Shown here one piece after another: positions 1-5,272 of a stretch of DNA of 5,272 nucleotides (positions are counted from its first letter, which is position 1; each line of letters begins with the position of its first letter). The DNA is taken from positions 1 to 5,272 of the forward strand of contig CALMHV010000232.1 in the NCBI GenBank assembly GCA_937863905.1. The letters run 5' to 3'. The notes under the pieces are model-generated. The model was not told the origin of the DNA and made no database searches. It worked only from the letters and a program-made list of their open reading frames with translations. Both the position numbers and the translations under genes were made by a program. The DNA comes from an uncultured Bacillota bacterium. GTDB lineage: Bacteria; Bacillota; Sulfobacillia; UBA995; UBA9673.

Positions 1-739
1 CGAGGCTCTCGTACTGGTCCAAAGCCTCGGCCGGGACTTCGCCGCGGCGGTCTCCCGCCATCTGCTTGCCCTCCAGCACGGCGTCGGCCAGACGCGACGT
101 GATCAGCTTCACCGCGCGAATGGCGTCGTCGTTGCCGGGGATGATGTAGTCGATCTCGTCGGGGTCGCAGTTGGTGTCGACGATGGCCACGATCGGGATG
201 TCCAGGCGGCGCGCCTCGAGAACGGCGATGTTCTCCTTGCGCGGGTCGACGATGAAAATCGCGTCGGGTATGTCGGGCATGTTCTTGATGCCCTTCAGGT
301 ACTTGTCGAGCTTGGCCTTCTCATGGAGTTGGAGCCGTTGCTCCTTCTTGGGGAGCAGGGCGAAGCGCTCCTCGATCTCCATCTTCTCAAGCTCGTGCAG
401 GCGCTGAATCCGGCGCTTGATGGTCGTGAAGTTCGTCAGCATCCCGCCGAGCCACCGCTGGTTCACATAGTACATCCCACAACGCTGGGCCTCGAACTCG
501 ATGGTCTCCTGGGCCTGCTTCTTCGTGCCGACGAAGATCACGGTGCCACCGTCAGCGACGGTGTCCCGGATGAAGTTGTAGGCCTCCTCCATCTTGCGGA
601 CAGTCTTCTGGAGGTCGATGATGTAGATTCCGTTGCGCTCGGTGAAGATGAAGGCCTGCATCTTGGGGTTCCAGCGGCGGGTCTGATGACCGAAATGGAC
701 ACCAGCTTCGAGGAGTTGTTTCATTGAGACGACGGACAT
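1..739 (-). CDS. rpsB: 30S ribosomal protein S2 (3' end beyond the window)
   Basis: Encodes small-subunit ribosomal protein S2, which sits between the head and body of the 30S subunit and is needed for translation initiation. The frame opens with ATG at 739-737 and stays open to the left edge, giving 246 visible codons with no stop. The usual length is about 230-260 residues, so only a short C-terminal tail is missing. Family signatures seen: [15 protein letters not shown] (residues 13-27), [13 protein letters not shown] (92-104), [12 protein letters not shown] (158-169) and [17 protein letters not shown] (181-197). The coiled-coil helical arm lies around residues 105-150 and is rich in Lys and Glu. 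The start is fixed by a perfect AAGGAGGT site 8 nt upstream and by alignment of the N-terminus ([14 protein letters not shown]) to known S2 proteins. It is transcribed from its own promoter, separated from codY by a terminator. In most bacteria tsf follows, but that would lie outside the window. Confidence 0.98.
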   Translation of the reverse strand, partial: MSVVSMKQLLEAGVHFGHQTRRWNPKMQAFIFTERNGIYIIDLQKTVRKMEEAYNFIRDTVADGGTVIFVGTKKQAQETIEFEAQRCGMYYVNQRWLGGMLTNFTTIKRRIQRLHELEKMEIEERFALLPKKEQRLQLHEKAKLDKYLKGIKNMPDIPDAIFIVDPRKENIAVLEARRLDIPIVAIVDTNCDPDEIDYIIPGNDDAIRAVKLITSRLADAVLEGKQMAGDRRGEVPAEALDQYESL

Positions 740-747
740 GTGTGTAC

Positions 748-755
748 ACCTCCTT
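748..755 (-). promoter_or_regulatory. Ribosome binding site of rpsB
   Basis: The minus strand reads AAGGAGGT, a full eight-base complement to the 16S rRNA 3' end, with 8 nt before the ATG. It decides the start codon and predicts very strong initiation, as expected for a ribosomal protein gene. Confidence 0.93.
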
Positions 756-784
756 CCGGCGGTTGTGGACCCGGCCGATGGTTT

Positions 785-801
785 GACCGCCACCGGCGGT
801 C
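785..801 (-). other. Perfect 7-bp hairpin in the rpsB leader
   Basis: GACCGCC (785-791) and GGCGGTC (795-801) are exact reverse complements around a 3-nt loop. Two G-U wobbles at 784/802 and 783/803 could extend the stem. It lies about 30 nt upstream of the Shine-Dalgarno site, close enough to influence ribosome access. No T-tract follows on either strand. Confidence 0.5.
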
Positions 802-918
802 GGGCCAGGTCCCCTCCGCCTCTCTCATCAGGCCCCGGAACCGGCGTCGCCGGCACCCCCGTGACCCTCAAAAGGCGTGCGGATTCGCGGCGTTGGCCGC
901 GGAAAACCACTGCCAGGT

Positions 919-947
919 ATTATACCACCCCAGGTAGGACCCGGCAA
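919..947 (-). promoter_or_regulatory. Probable sigma-A promoter of rpsB
   Basis: On the minus strand there is a perfect -10 hexamer TATAAT (924-919) preceded by TG one base upstream, giving the extended form TGGTATAAT. Exactly 17 bp further upstream is TTGCCG (947-942), a 4/6 match to the TTGACA -35 hexamer. Transcription would start near 911-912, giving a leader of about 170 nt before rpsB. A perfect TATAAT stands out in this very GC-rich spacer and is correctly oriented. No experimental start is available, so the assignment rests on sequence only. Confidence 0.78.
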
Positions 948-1033
948 AACAACCTTGTCCGGGTAAGGCCGCCAGGGCGCGGGCGGAATTCCGGTGCAGG
1001 CCGCTAGGTCGCGAGCGTGCCTCCGGCTCGGCC

Positions 1034-1108
1034 GCCGGAACACGCCCCGCTCCCCTGCGGCCTACGCCGGAGCACGCCCCGCTCCCCTAGGGCCTACGCC
1101 GGACCACG
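1034..1108. repeat. 32-bp tandem direct repeat (two full copies plus a partial third)
   Basis: Copy 1 spans 1034-1065 and copy 2 spans 1066-1097, directly abutting. They differ at three positions (29/32 identical). The shared core is CACGCCCCGCTCCCCT followed by GGCCTAC. A third copy begins at 1098 with GCCGGA and keeps CACGC before diverging. The unit starts with GCCGGA and contains inverted elements (GGAGC at 1069-1073, GCTCC at 1081-1085). The array lies between the codY terminator and the rpsB promoter, so it is probably untranscribed or lies at a transcript edge. Function is unknown. Replication slippage is the simplest origin. Confidence 0.85.
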
Positions 1109-1122
1109 CGGACTCTCGGCGG

Positions 1123-1176
1123 CCCGACCCGGACCGGTCGCTTTCCGGGCCCAACCCGGCGCGGTCCCTTCGCGGG
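1123..1176. repeat. Degenerate 27-bp tandem repeat (two copies)
   Basis: 1123-1149 and 1150-1176 are adjacent and align without gaps at 21 of 27 positions. Both follow the pattern CCC-n-ACCCGG, then CGGTC, then CTT, ending in CGGG. Base composition is strongly biased to C and G here, so some matching is expected by chance. The precise abutment and common length still favour an old duplication. It is unrelated in sequence to the 32-bp array next to it. Confidence 0.5.
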
Positions 1177-1185
1177 GGCCGCGCC
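1158..1185. other. Strong GC-rich hairpin in the codY-rpsB spacer
   Basis: 1158-1169 can pair with 1174-1185 over 12 bp (10 Watson-Crick and 2 G-U) around a 4-nt TCGC loop. The outer seven pairs, GGCGCGG with CCGCGCC, are perfect. It is not followed by a T-run on either strand, so it is not a standard intrinsic terminator. It overlaps the end of the second 27-bp repeat copy. It could be a backup stop for codY readthrough, but this is not shown. Confidence 0.5.
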
Positions 1186-1318
1186 AATAGTCCTTTCGCC
1201 GGTTCTGGCCGCCGCCGCAGGCCCGTTCGGTCCCGCCGGCCGCATGCCGCGCGAGCGCGGCCCCGTCGGCCGCCGCCACGCGAGGCGGTGGGGTCCGTCG
1301 TAGGCCGCCTATGAACCA

Positions 1319-1349
1319 AGAATCCCGAGGCGTGAGCCCTCGGGATTCT
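1319..1349 (-). terminator. Intrinsic terminator of the xerC-hslVU-codY operon
   Basis: AGAATCCCGAGG (1319-1330) and its exact reverse complement (1338-1349) form a perfect 12-bp stem around a 7-nt loop. On the minus strand the stem ends in ATTCT and continues TTGGTTC, a short interrupted U-tract. It lies about 80 bp past the codY stop and before the rpsB promoter, as expected for the operon end. The plus strand also has a T-rich exit (GTTCGTT), so it could work in both directions, though no plus-strand gene points into it. Confidence 0.82.
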
Positions 1350-1429
1350 GTTCGTTAAGGCCGAGACGGAGCCCCGCCGCGAGCGAGGGGCGGCACGCAA
1401 GATGGGGCCGCCCGCGCGGCGCGCCCGCC

Positions 1430-2209
1430 CTACCGGAGCTTGCGGATCTCGTCCAGCAGGTAGTCGTTCAGGACCTTGATGTGCGTGCCCTTCATGCCGA
1501 GCGAGCGGGACTCGATCACCCCGGCGCTCTCGAACTTGCGCAGGGCGTTCACGATGACCGAGCGCGTGATACCGACGCGGTCGGCGATCTTGGAGGCCAC
1601 GAGCAGGCCCTCCTGCCCGGAGAGCTCCTCGAAGATGTGGCGGACCGCCTCGAGTTCGGAGTAGGACAGAGTGCCCAGGGCCACCTGCACGGCGGCCTTG
1701 CGCCTGGCCTCCTCCTCAGCCCGCTCGGCCTTGATGCGCATCATCTCGATGGCCAGGACGGTCGTGCCATACTCGCACAGCACCAGGTCCTCATCGCTGA
1801 ACTCCTCGTTGAACCGGCCTAGGATGAAGGTTCCGAGGCGTTCGCCGCCACCGAAGATGGGGATGATGGTCGTGATCTTGCCGCTCTGGATGCAGGGCTC
1901 GCCGTCTTTGAAGACGCACTTCCGTTCCTTCTGGGTGATGTTCGGATGGGTCTCCCGCACGTTTAGGATGGCCTGATTGTAGCTGGGCGGAAACCGCCTC
2001 TCGTCCAAGACTTCCTCGACGAGGACGTCGCATTCGAAGCCGCGTTCGGTAGCGTAGCCGAGGACCCTCCCCCGGACGTCGACCACGTAGGAGTTCGCTC
2101 CGATCAGGTCCGTAAGGACACGGGCCATCCGAGTGAATTCGTCCGGGGTACCGGCGTATCTCTGGATTTCCCGGCTCATCTCTCGCACTTTTTCGAGCAG
2201 GTTGGTCAA
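1430..2209 (-). CDS. codY: GTP-sensing transcriptional pleiotropic repressor CodY
   Basis: Cytoplasmic global regulator that represses amino acid biosynthesis, transport and stationary-phase genes when GTP and branched-chain amino acids are plentiful. The product is 259 residues, as in B. subtilis. An N-terminal GAF-type effector domain covers about residues 1-155 (GGGERLGTFILGRF at 120-133, DEDLVLCEYG at 139-148). A long Glu/Arg helical linker spans about 156-178. A winged helix-turn-helix covers about 180-259, with the near-invariant block LLVASKIADRVGITRSVIVN (202-221) and SAGVIESRSLGMKGTHIKVL (228-247). Translation starts at TTG (2209-2207); this gives MTNLLEKVR, matching the family N-terminus, with GGGAGGAG upstream. 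Against B. subtilis recalled from memory, the DNA-binding domain is almost identical, but effector-pocket segments differ (equivalents of R61 and P99-V100), and Cys60, Cys98, Cys106 and Cys145 are present. It is the last gene of the operon. Confidence 0.97.
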   Translation of the reverse strand: MTNLLEKVREMSREIQRYAGTPDEFTRMARVLTDLIGANSYVVDVRGRVLGYATERGFECDVLVEEVLDERRFPPSYNQAILNVRETHPNITQKERKCVFKDGEPCIQSGKITTIIPIFGGGERLGTFILGRFNEEFSDEDLVLCEYGTTVLAIEMMRIKAERAEEEARRKAAVQVALGTLSYSELEAVRHIFEELSGQEGLLVASKIADRVGITRSVIVNALRKFESAGVIESRSLGMKGTHIKVLNDYLLDEIRKLR

Positions 2210-2217
2210 CGATGACT

Positions 2218-2225
2218 CTCCTCCC
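2218..2225 (-). promoter_or_regulatory. Ribosome binding site that sets the TTG start of codY
   Basis: The minus strand reads GGGAGGAG. The AGGAG core ends 8 nt before a TTG at 2209-2207. The next in-frame ATG is ten codons further in and would remove conserved N-terminal residues. Homology and spacing therefore both favour the TTG start. Confidence 0.82.
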
Positions 2226-2265
2226 GTGGGGCGGGACGTTGGGCGACGTCTGGGAGCTCGCGTCT

Positions 2266-3813
2266 TTAGAGGACGAAGCGGCTCAGGTCCCGGTCACGTG
2301 TAATATCAGATAATTTGCTCTTTACGTATTCTGCGTCAATGACCACTCTTTCCTGCCTAGTCTCCGGCGCTTCGAACGAAAGGTCTTCGAGCAACCGCTC
2401 CATAATCGTGTGCAGCCGCCGGGCGCCGATGTCCTCGGTCTGCTCGTTCACTTCCTGGGCCAGCGCGGCGATGGCGCCGATGGCGTCTTCGGCGAACTCG
2501 ATGCCGACGCCGTCCGCGGAGAGGAGGGCCTTGTACTGCTTGGTCACGGCGTCCTGCGGTTCGGTCAGGATGCGGCGGAAGTCCTCGCGCGTGAGGGGGT
2601 CGAGTTCCACGCGGATGGGGAACCGTCCTTGGAGCTCCGGGATGAGGTCCGACGGCTTGGCGCTGTGGAAGGCCCCGGCGGCGATAAAGAGCATGTGGTC
2701 CGTCTTGACCGGCCCGTACTTGGTCATCACCGTCGAGCCCTCGACGATGGGAAGAAGGTCGCGCTGCACGCCCTCCCGGGAGACGTCGGGACCGGCTCCG
2801 GCCCTCTCCCTGCCGGCTATCTTGTCCAACTCGTCGATGAAGATGATGCCCGACTGCTCGGCTCGCCGGCAGGCCTCCGCGGTGATGTCTTCCTTGTCGA
2901 TGAGCTTGCCGGCCTCCTCGGCCGCCAAAACCCGGCGGGCTTCCCTGACCGTGAGCTTCCGCTTCTTCGTCTTCTTGGGCATGAGGCCGCCGAGCATGTC
3001 CTGGAGGTTGATGCCCATCTCCTCGTTACCCGACCCACTGAAGACTTCGACCATGGGGGGCACCCGGTCGGACACCTCAATCTCCACCATCTCGTTGTCG
3101 AGTTCGCCCGCCTGCAGGCGCTTCCTCAACTCGGCCCGCCGGAGCCTGGCCTCGGAAAGCCTATCGGCCTCGACGGTTCGCGACGTCTCGTCCTGGGCGA
3201 GGTCTGTCTCGGGCTCAGAGGGCGCCGGACCGAACAGGGCCTGGAACGGGTTGCGCTGGGCCTGCGGCCTAGTCGGCAAGGGGGCCAGCAGGTCGACGAG
3301 CCTGGCCAGGGCCGCCCGGTCGGCCTCTTCTGAGACGGTCGCGGTCTTCTCCACCCGGATCATCCGGATGGCCGTCTCCACCAGATCGCGCACCATGGAG
3401 TCGACGTCGCGGCCGACATAGCCGACTTCGGTGAACTTGGTCGCTTCCACCTTGACAAAGGGCGCCCTCACGAGCTTCGCCAGCCGGCGGGCGATGAGGG
3501 TCTTGCCCACGCCCGTCGGGCCAATCATCAGGATGTTCTTCGGCACGATATCCTCCTGGAGGCTCTCCGGGAGGCACTGCCGGCGGTACCGGTTGCGCAG
3601 GGCGATGGCCACGCAGCGTTTGGCCCGCTCCTGGCCGACGATGTACTTGTCGAGGTTGGCGACGATCTGCCGGGGAGTGAGGTCGCTTTTGGCCGGGTCC
3701 GATGTCTTCCCCGGCCGGACGAGCGTGAAGGACCTGACTTCGCCCTCACCCTGGCTCCCGCCCTGGCCTTCGCTCCCGCCCTGGCCGCCGTGTCCGTTTC
3801 CGCTGGCTGTCAT
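2266..3813 (-). CDS. hslU: ATP-dependent protease ATPase subunit HslU (ClpY)
   Basis: Hexameric AAA+ unfoldase that feeds substrates into the HslV peptidase. The product is 515 residues, against about 443 in E. coli and 467 in B. subtilis. Visible elements: Walker A GPTGVGKT (98-105), pore loop GYVG (131-134), the inserted I domain (about 151-290), Walker [10 protein letters not shown] (323-331), sensor 1 region FIAAGAFH (376-383), arginine-finger segment ELQGRFPIR (393-401), sensor 2 GARR (463-466), and the C-terminal tail DLSRFVL that inserts into HslV to activate it. Conserved sequence begins at LTPRQIV (about residue 45), preceded by a roughly 40-residue Gly/Ser/Gln-rich extension. No ATG, GTG or TTG lies in frame between the chosen ATG and that point, and a GGGAGG site sits 7 nt upstream, so the extension looks real. 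The last 15 codons before residue 507 are unusually A/T-ending. It lies 52 bp after hslV. Confidence 0.98.
   Translation of the reverse strand: MTASGNGHGGQGGSEGQGGSQGEGEVRSFTLVRPGKTSDPAKSDLTPRQIVANLDKYIVGQERAKRCVAIALRNRYRRQCLPESLQEDIVPKNILMIGPTGVGKTLIARRLAKLVRAPFVKVEATKFTEVGYVGRDVDSMVRDLVETAIRMIRVEKTATVSEEADRAALARLVDLLAPLPTRPQAQRNPFQALFGPAPSEPETDLAQDETSRTVEADRLSEARLRRAELRKRLQAGELDNEMVEIEVSDRVPPMVEVFSGSGNEEMGINLQDMLGGLMPKKTKKRKLTVREARRVLAAEEAGKLIDKEDITAEACRRAEQSGIIFIDELDKIAGRERAGAGPDVSREGVQRDLLPIVEGSTVMTKYGPVKTDHMLFIAAGAFHSAKPSDLIPELQGRFPIRVELDPLTREDFRRILTEPQDAVTKQYKALLSADGVGIEFAEDAIGAIAALAQEVNEQTEDIGARRLHTIMERLLEDLSFEAPETRQERVVIDAEYVKSKLSDITRDRDLSRFVL
2301..2315 (-). promoter_or_regulatory. 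CodY-box-like palindrome inside the 3' end of hslU
   Basis: The minus strand reads AATTATCTGATATTA. Against the CodY consensus AATTTTCWGAAAATT it matches 11 of 15 positions, including the whole central TCWGA and the leading AATT. It lies about 90 bp upstream of the codY start and within coding sequence that otherwise uses GC-ending codons. CodY autoregulation is known in other Bacillota. Binding here is inferred, and the consensus of this GC-rich lineage may differ. Confidence 0.4.
2310..2339 (-). promoter_or_regulatory. Candidate internal promoter for codY
   Basis: On the minus strand TTGACG (2339-2334) matches the -35 consensus at 5 of 6 positions. With an 18-bp spacer, AATTAT (2315-2310) is a 4/6 -10 match. 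An alternative extended -10, TGATATTAC (2308-2300), lies slightly downstream but lacks a good -35. Start of transcription would fall near 2295-2303, leaving a leader of about 90 nt before codY. The CodY-like palindrome overlaps the -10, which would suit repression. The hexamers are imperfect, so this is tentative. Confidence 0.32.
3754..3786 (-). repeat. 18-bp-period tandem duplication in the hslU 5' coding region
   Basis: The same 15 bases (plus strand GCTCCCGCCCTGGCC) occur at 3754-3768 and 3772-3786, giving an 18-bp period and therefore a 6-residue period ([12 protein letters not shown]). A decayed earlier unit is visible at 3736-3750 (9/15). The duplication stays in frame and builds the Gly-rich N-terminal extension of HslU. 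Confidence 0.88.
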
Positions 3814-3820
3814 CTGCCCG

Positions 3821-3826
3821 CCTCCC
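3821..3826 (-). promoter_or_regulatory. Ribosome binding site of hslU
   Basis: The minus strand reads GGGAGG with 7 nt before the ATG at 3813-3811, and a second GGAGG lies just upstream. It supports the upstream start that includes the Gly-rich extension. Confidence 0.85.
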
Positions 3827-3865
3827 TCCTCCTGCGACCCGCGAAGGGCCGCCTGCCCATGGTCT

Positions 3866-4399
3866 CTAGAGCTGCTCGACCGTAAGGTTGTCGTTGGTGT
3901 AGATACAGATGGATGCGGCGATATGCATCGCCTCCGTGACGACCTCGACCGGGCCTAGGCCTGAGTATTTCTCCAGAGCCCGCGCCGCGGCGACGGCGTA
4001 CCCCGCCCCGGAGCCGATGGCCGCGATGTTGTCGTCCGGCTCGACGACCTCACCGTTGCCCGAGATGATGAGAAGATCCTGGGCGTCCATCACGATCATC
4101 ATGGCCTCCAGGCGGCGGAGCACCCTGTCGCTTCGCCAGTCCTTGGCGAGTTCGACCGCGGCCTTCTTGAGGTGGCCACGGTGTTCGCTCAGCTTGGCCT
4201 CGAAACGCTCAAAGAGAGCGTGGGCGTCGGCGACCCCGCCGGCGAACCCGGCCAGGACCTTGCCTCCGTAGATGCGGTGGATCTTGCGGGCCGTGTGCTT
4301 GAGCACGGTCTTGGTGGCCTCCAGCGTGACCTGCCCGTCGCCGGCCATCGCCCCGGCGGAGCCCTTCTTCACGGCCAGGATGGTCGTGCCGTGCATCAT
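3866..4399 (-). CDS. hslV: ATP-dependent protease peptidase subunit HslV (ClpQ)
   Basis: Proteasome-beta-like N-terminal nucleophile hydrolase that forms a double-hexamer chamber capped by HslU and degrades unfolded proteins in the cytoplasm. The product is 177 residues, the normal family length. It begins [10 protein letters not shown], so removal of MMHG would expose Thr5 as the catalytic Thr1. Downstream are GDGQVTL (about 21-27), the HTARKI segment with the active-site Lys region (35-40), [13 protein letters not shown] (47-59), [20 protein letters not shown] (80-99), and [20 protein letters not shown] (116-135), ending [14 protein letters not shown]. It thus keeps a Thr nucleophile, whereas B. 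subtilis ClpQ is reported to use an N-terminal Ser. The start has two adjacent ATG codons. The first is 7 nt and the second 10 nt from a perfect AAGGAGGT, so the first is preferred. It follows xerC by 77 bp and precedes hslU by 52 bp. Confidence 0.98.
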   Translation of the reverse strand: MMHGTTILAVKKGSAGAMAGDGQVTLEATKTVLKHTARKIHRIYGGKVLAGFAGGVADAHALFERFEAKLSEHRGHLKKAAVELAKDWRSDRVLRRLEAMMIVMDAQDLLIISGNGEVVEPDDNIAAIGSGAGYAVAAARALEKYSGLGPVEVVTEAMHIAASICIYTNDNLTVEQL

Positions 4400-4406
4400 C
4401 GCGCCG

Positions 4407-4414
4407 ACCTCCTT
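4407..4414 (-). promoter_or_regulatory. Ribosome binding site of hslV
   Basis: Perfect AAGGAGGT on the minus strand, 7 nt before the first of two tandem ATG codons (4399-4397 and 4396-4394). It is stronger than the site of hslU. Confidence 0.9.
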
Positions 4415-4476
4415 CTTCTCTCGTCGACTCGCCCTCGCTCTGGCGGCGGGTCCGGGTCCCAGGACCCCGCGGTCGT

Positions 4477-5272
<796 letters not shown>

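Larger units (their letters stand above)
740..912 (-). promoter_or_regulatory. Structured 5' leader of rpsB mRNA
   Basis: The stretch between the inferred transcription start and the rpsB ATG is about 170 nt long and contains three hairpins. Near the 5' end, 886-891 pairs with 896-901 (6 bp, loop 892-895). In the middle, 841-845 pairs with 849-853 (5 bp, 3-nt loop). Nearer the gene, 785-791 pairs with 795-801 (7 bp, 3-nt loop). None is followed by a U-run in the sense direction, so they are not intrinsic terminators. S2 represses its own mRNA through a leader in Escherichia coli, and ribosomal protein leaders are common in Bacillota. A similar role here is inference, because I do not recognise a named leader family. 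Confidence 0.4.
740..1429. other. Gene-free GC-rich spacer between codY and rpsB
   Basis: About 690 bp without a supportable gene. From right to left on the transcribed strand it holds small GC-rich stem-loops just after the codY stop (1407-1411 with 1416-1420; 1371-1375 with 1387-1391), the codY terminator (1319-1349), a hairpin-rich stretch with degenerate 27-bp repeats (1123-1185), a 32-bp tandem duplication (1034-1097), and then the rpsB promoter and leader. Open frames on both strands are Arg/Pro/Gly/Ala-rich low-complexity artefacts of GC content, and one crosses the terminator. I see no tRNA, rRNA or known riboswitch. Confidence 0.8.

Noticed and set aside
841..853. GC-rich stem in the rpsB leader as an attenuator
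   Set aside because: Only 5 bp with a 3-nt loop and no U-tract. It is kept only as part of the general leader description.
1034..1176. Possible CRISPR array
   Set aside because: Repeats abut directly with no unique spacers, only two full copies exist, and no cas gene is present.
994..1314. Plus-strand open frame of 106 codons in the codY-rpsB spacer
   Set aside because: Low-complexity Arg/Pro/Ala composition, no ribosome binding site, and it spans tandem repeats and hairpins. It is explained by high GC content.
1062..1400. Minus-strand open frame of 112 codons downstream of codY
   Set aside because: It runs through the operon terminator and both repeat families, has no family similarity I recognise, and is Arg/Gly-rich.
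2315..3421. Long plus-strand open frames (368 and 307 codons) antisense to hslU
   Set aside because: They mirror the high-GC codon pattern of hslU. Their translations are Ser/Arg- or Gly/Leu-rich without motifs, and the hslU motifs on the other strand are unambiguous.
4454..4467. Hairpin between xerC and hslV as a terminator
   Set aside because: The stem is only 5 bp with a 4-nt loop and no T-run on the minus strand. It is unlikely to separate the two genes.

Overview
The window comes from a high-GC member of the Bacillota (Firmicutes). CodY, a regulator confined to that phylum, is encoded here, and the order xerC-hslV-hslU-codY matches the codV-clpQ-clpY-codY operon of Bacillus subtilis. 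GC-rich codon choice, TTG as the codY start, and strong GGAGG-type Shine-Dalgarno sites fit a thermophilic or deep-branching GC-rich lineage. The genus cannot be named from the sequence.

Every convincing gene lies on the minus strand, so transcription runs from high to low coordinates. From the right edge, the window holds a tyrosine recombinase of the XerC family (5' end cut off), the HslV protease, its HslU ATPase partner, and CodY. Spacers are 52-77 bp, each with its own ribosome binding site, and neither the xerC-hslV nor the hslV-hslU spacer shows a convincing promoter. An operon is therefore likely. It ends at a 12-bp stem hairpin at 1319-1349. A 690-bp GC-rich stretch without a gene follows; it carries two families of imperfect tandem repeats and several hairpins. 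Within it are a good extended -10 promoter and a leader of about 170 nt with hairpins for rpsB (ribosomal protein S2), which runs off the left edge.

How the genes work together: XerC-type recombinases resolve chromosome dimers. HslV and HslU form a two-component ATP-dependent protease. CodY is the global nutrient-sensing repressor of the phylum. RpsB is a core part of the 30S subunit and has its own promoter.

This is mostly a conserved housekeeping locus, and I see no undescribed multi-gene system. The most interesting signals are (1) an A/T-rich codon island at the 3' end of hslU with an 11/15 match to the CodY box and a TTGACG hexamer, suggesting an autoregulated codY promoter inside coding sequence; (2) a Gly-rich N-terminal extension on HslU built from an 18-bp tandem duplication; (3) a CodY effector domain that departs from the B. 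subtilis ligand pocket while the DNA-binding domain is nearly invariant; and (4) the repeat-rich spacer between codY and rpsB.
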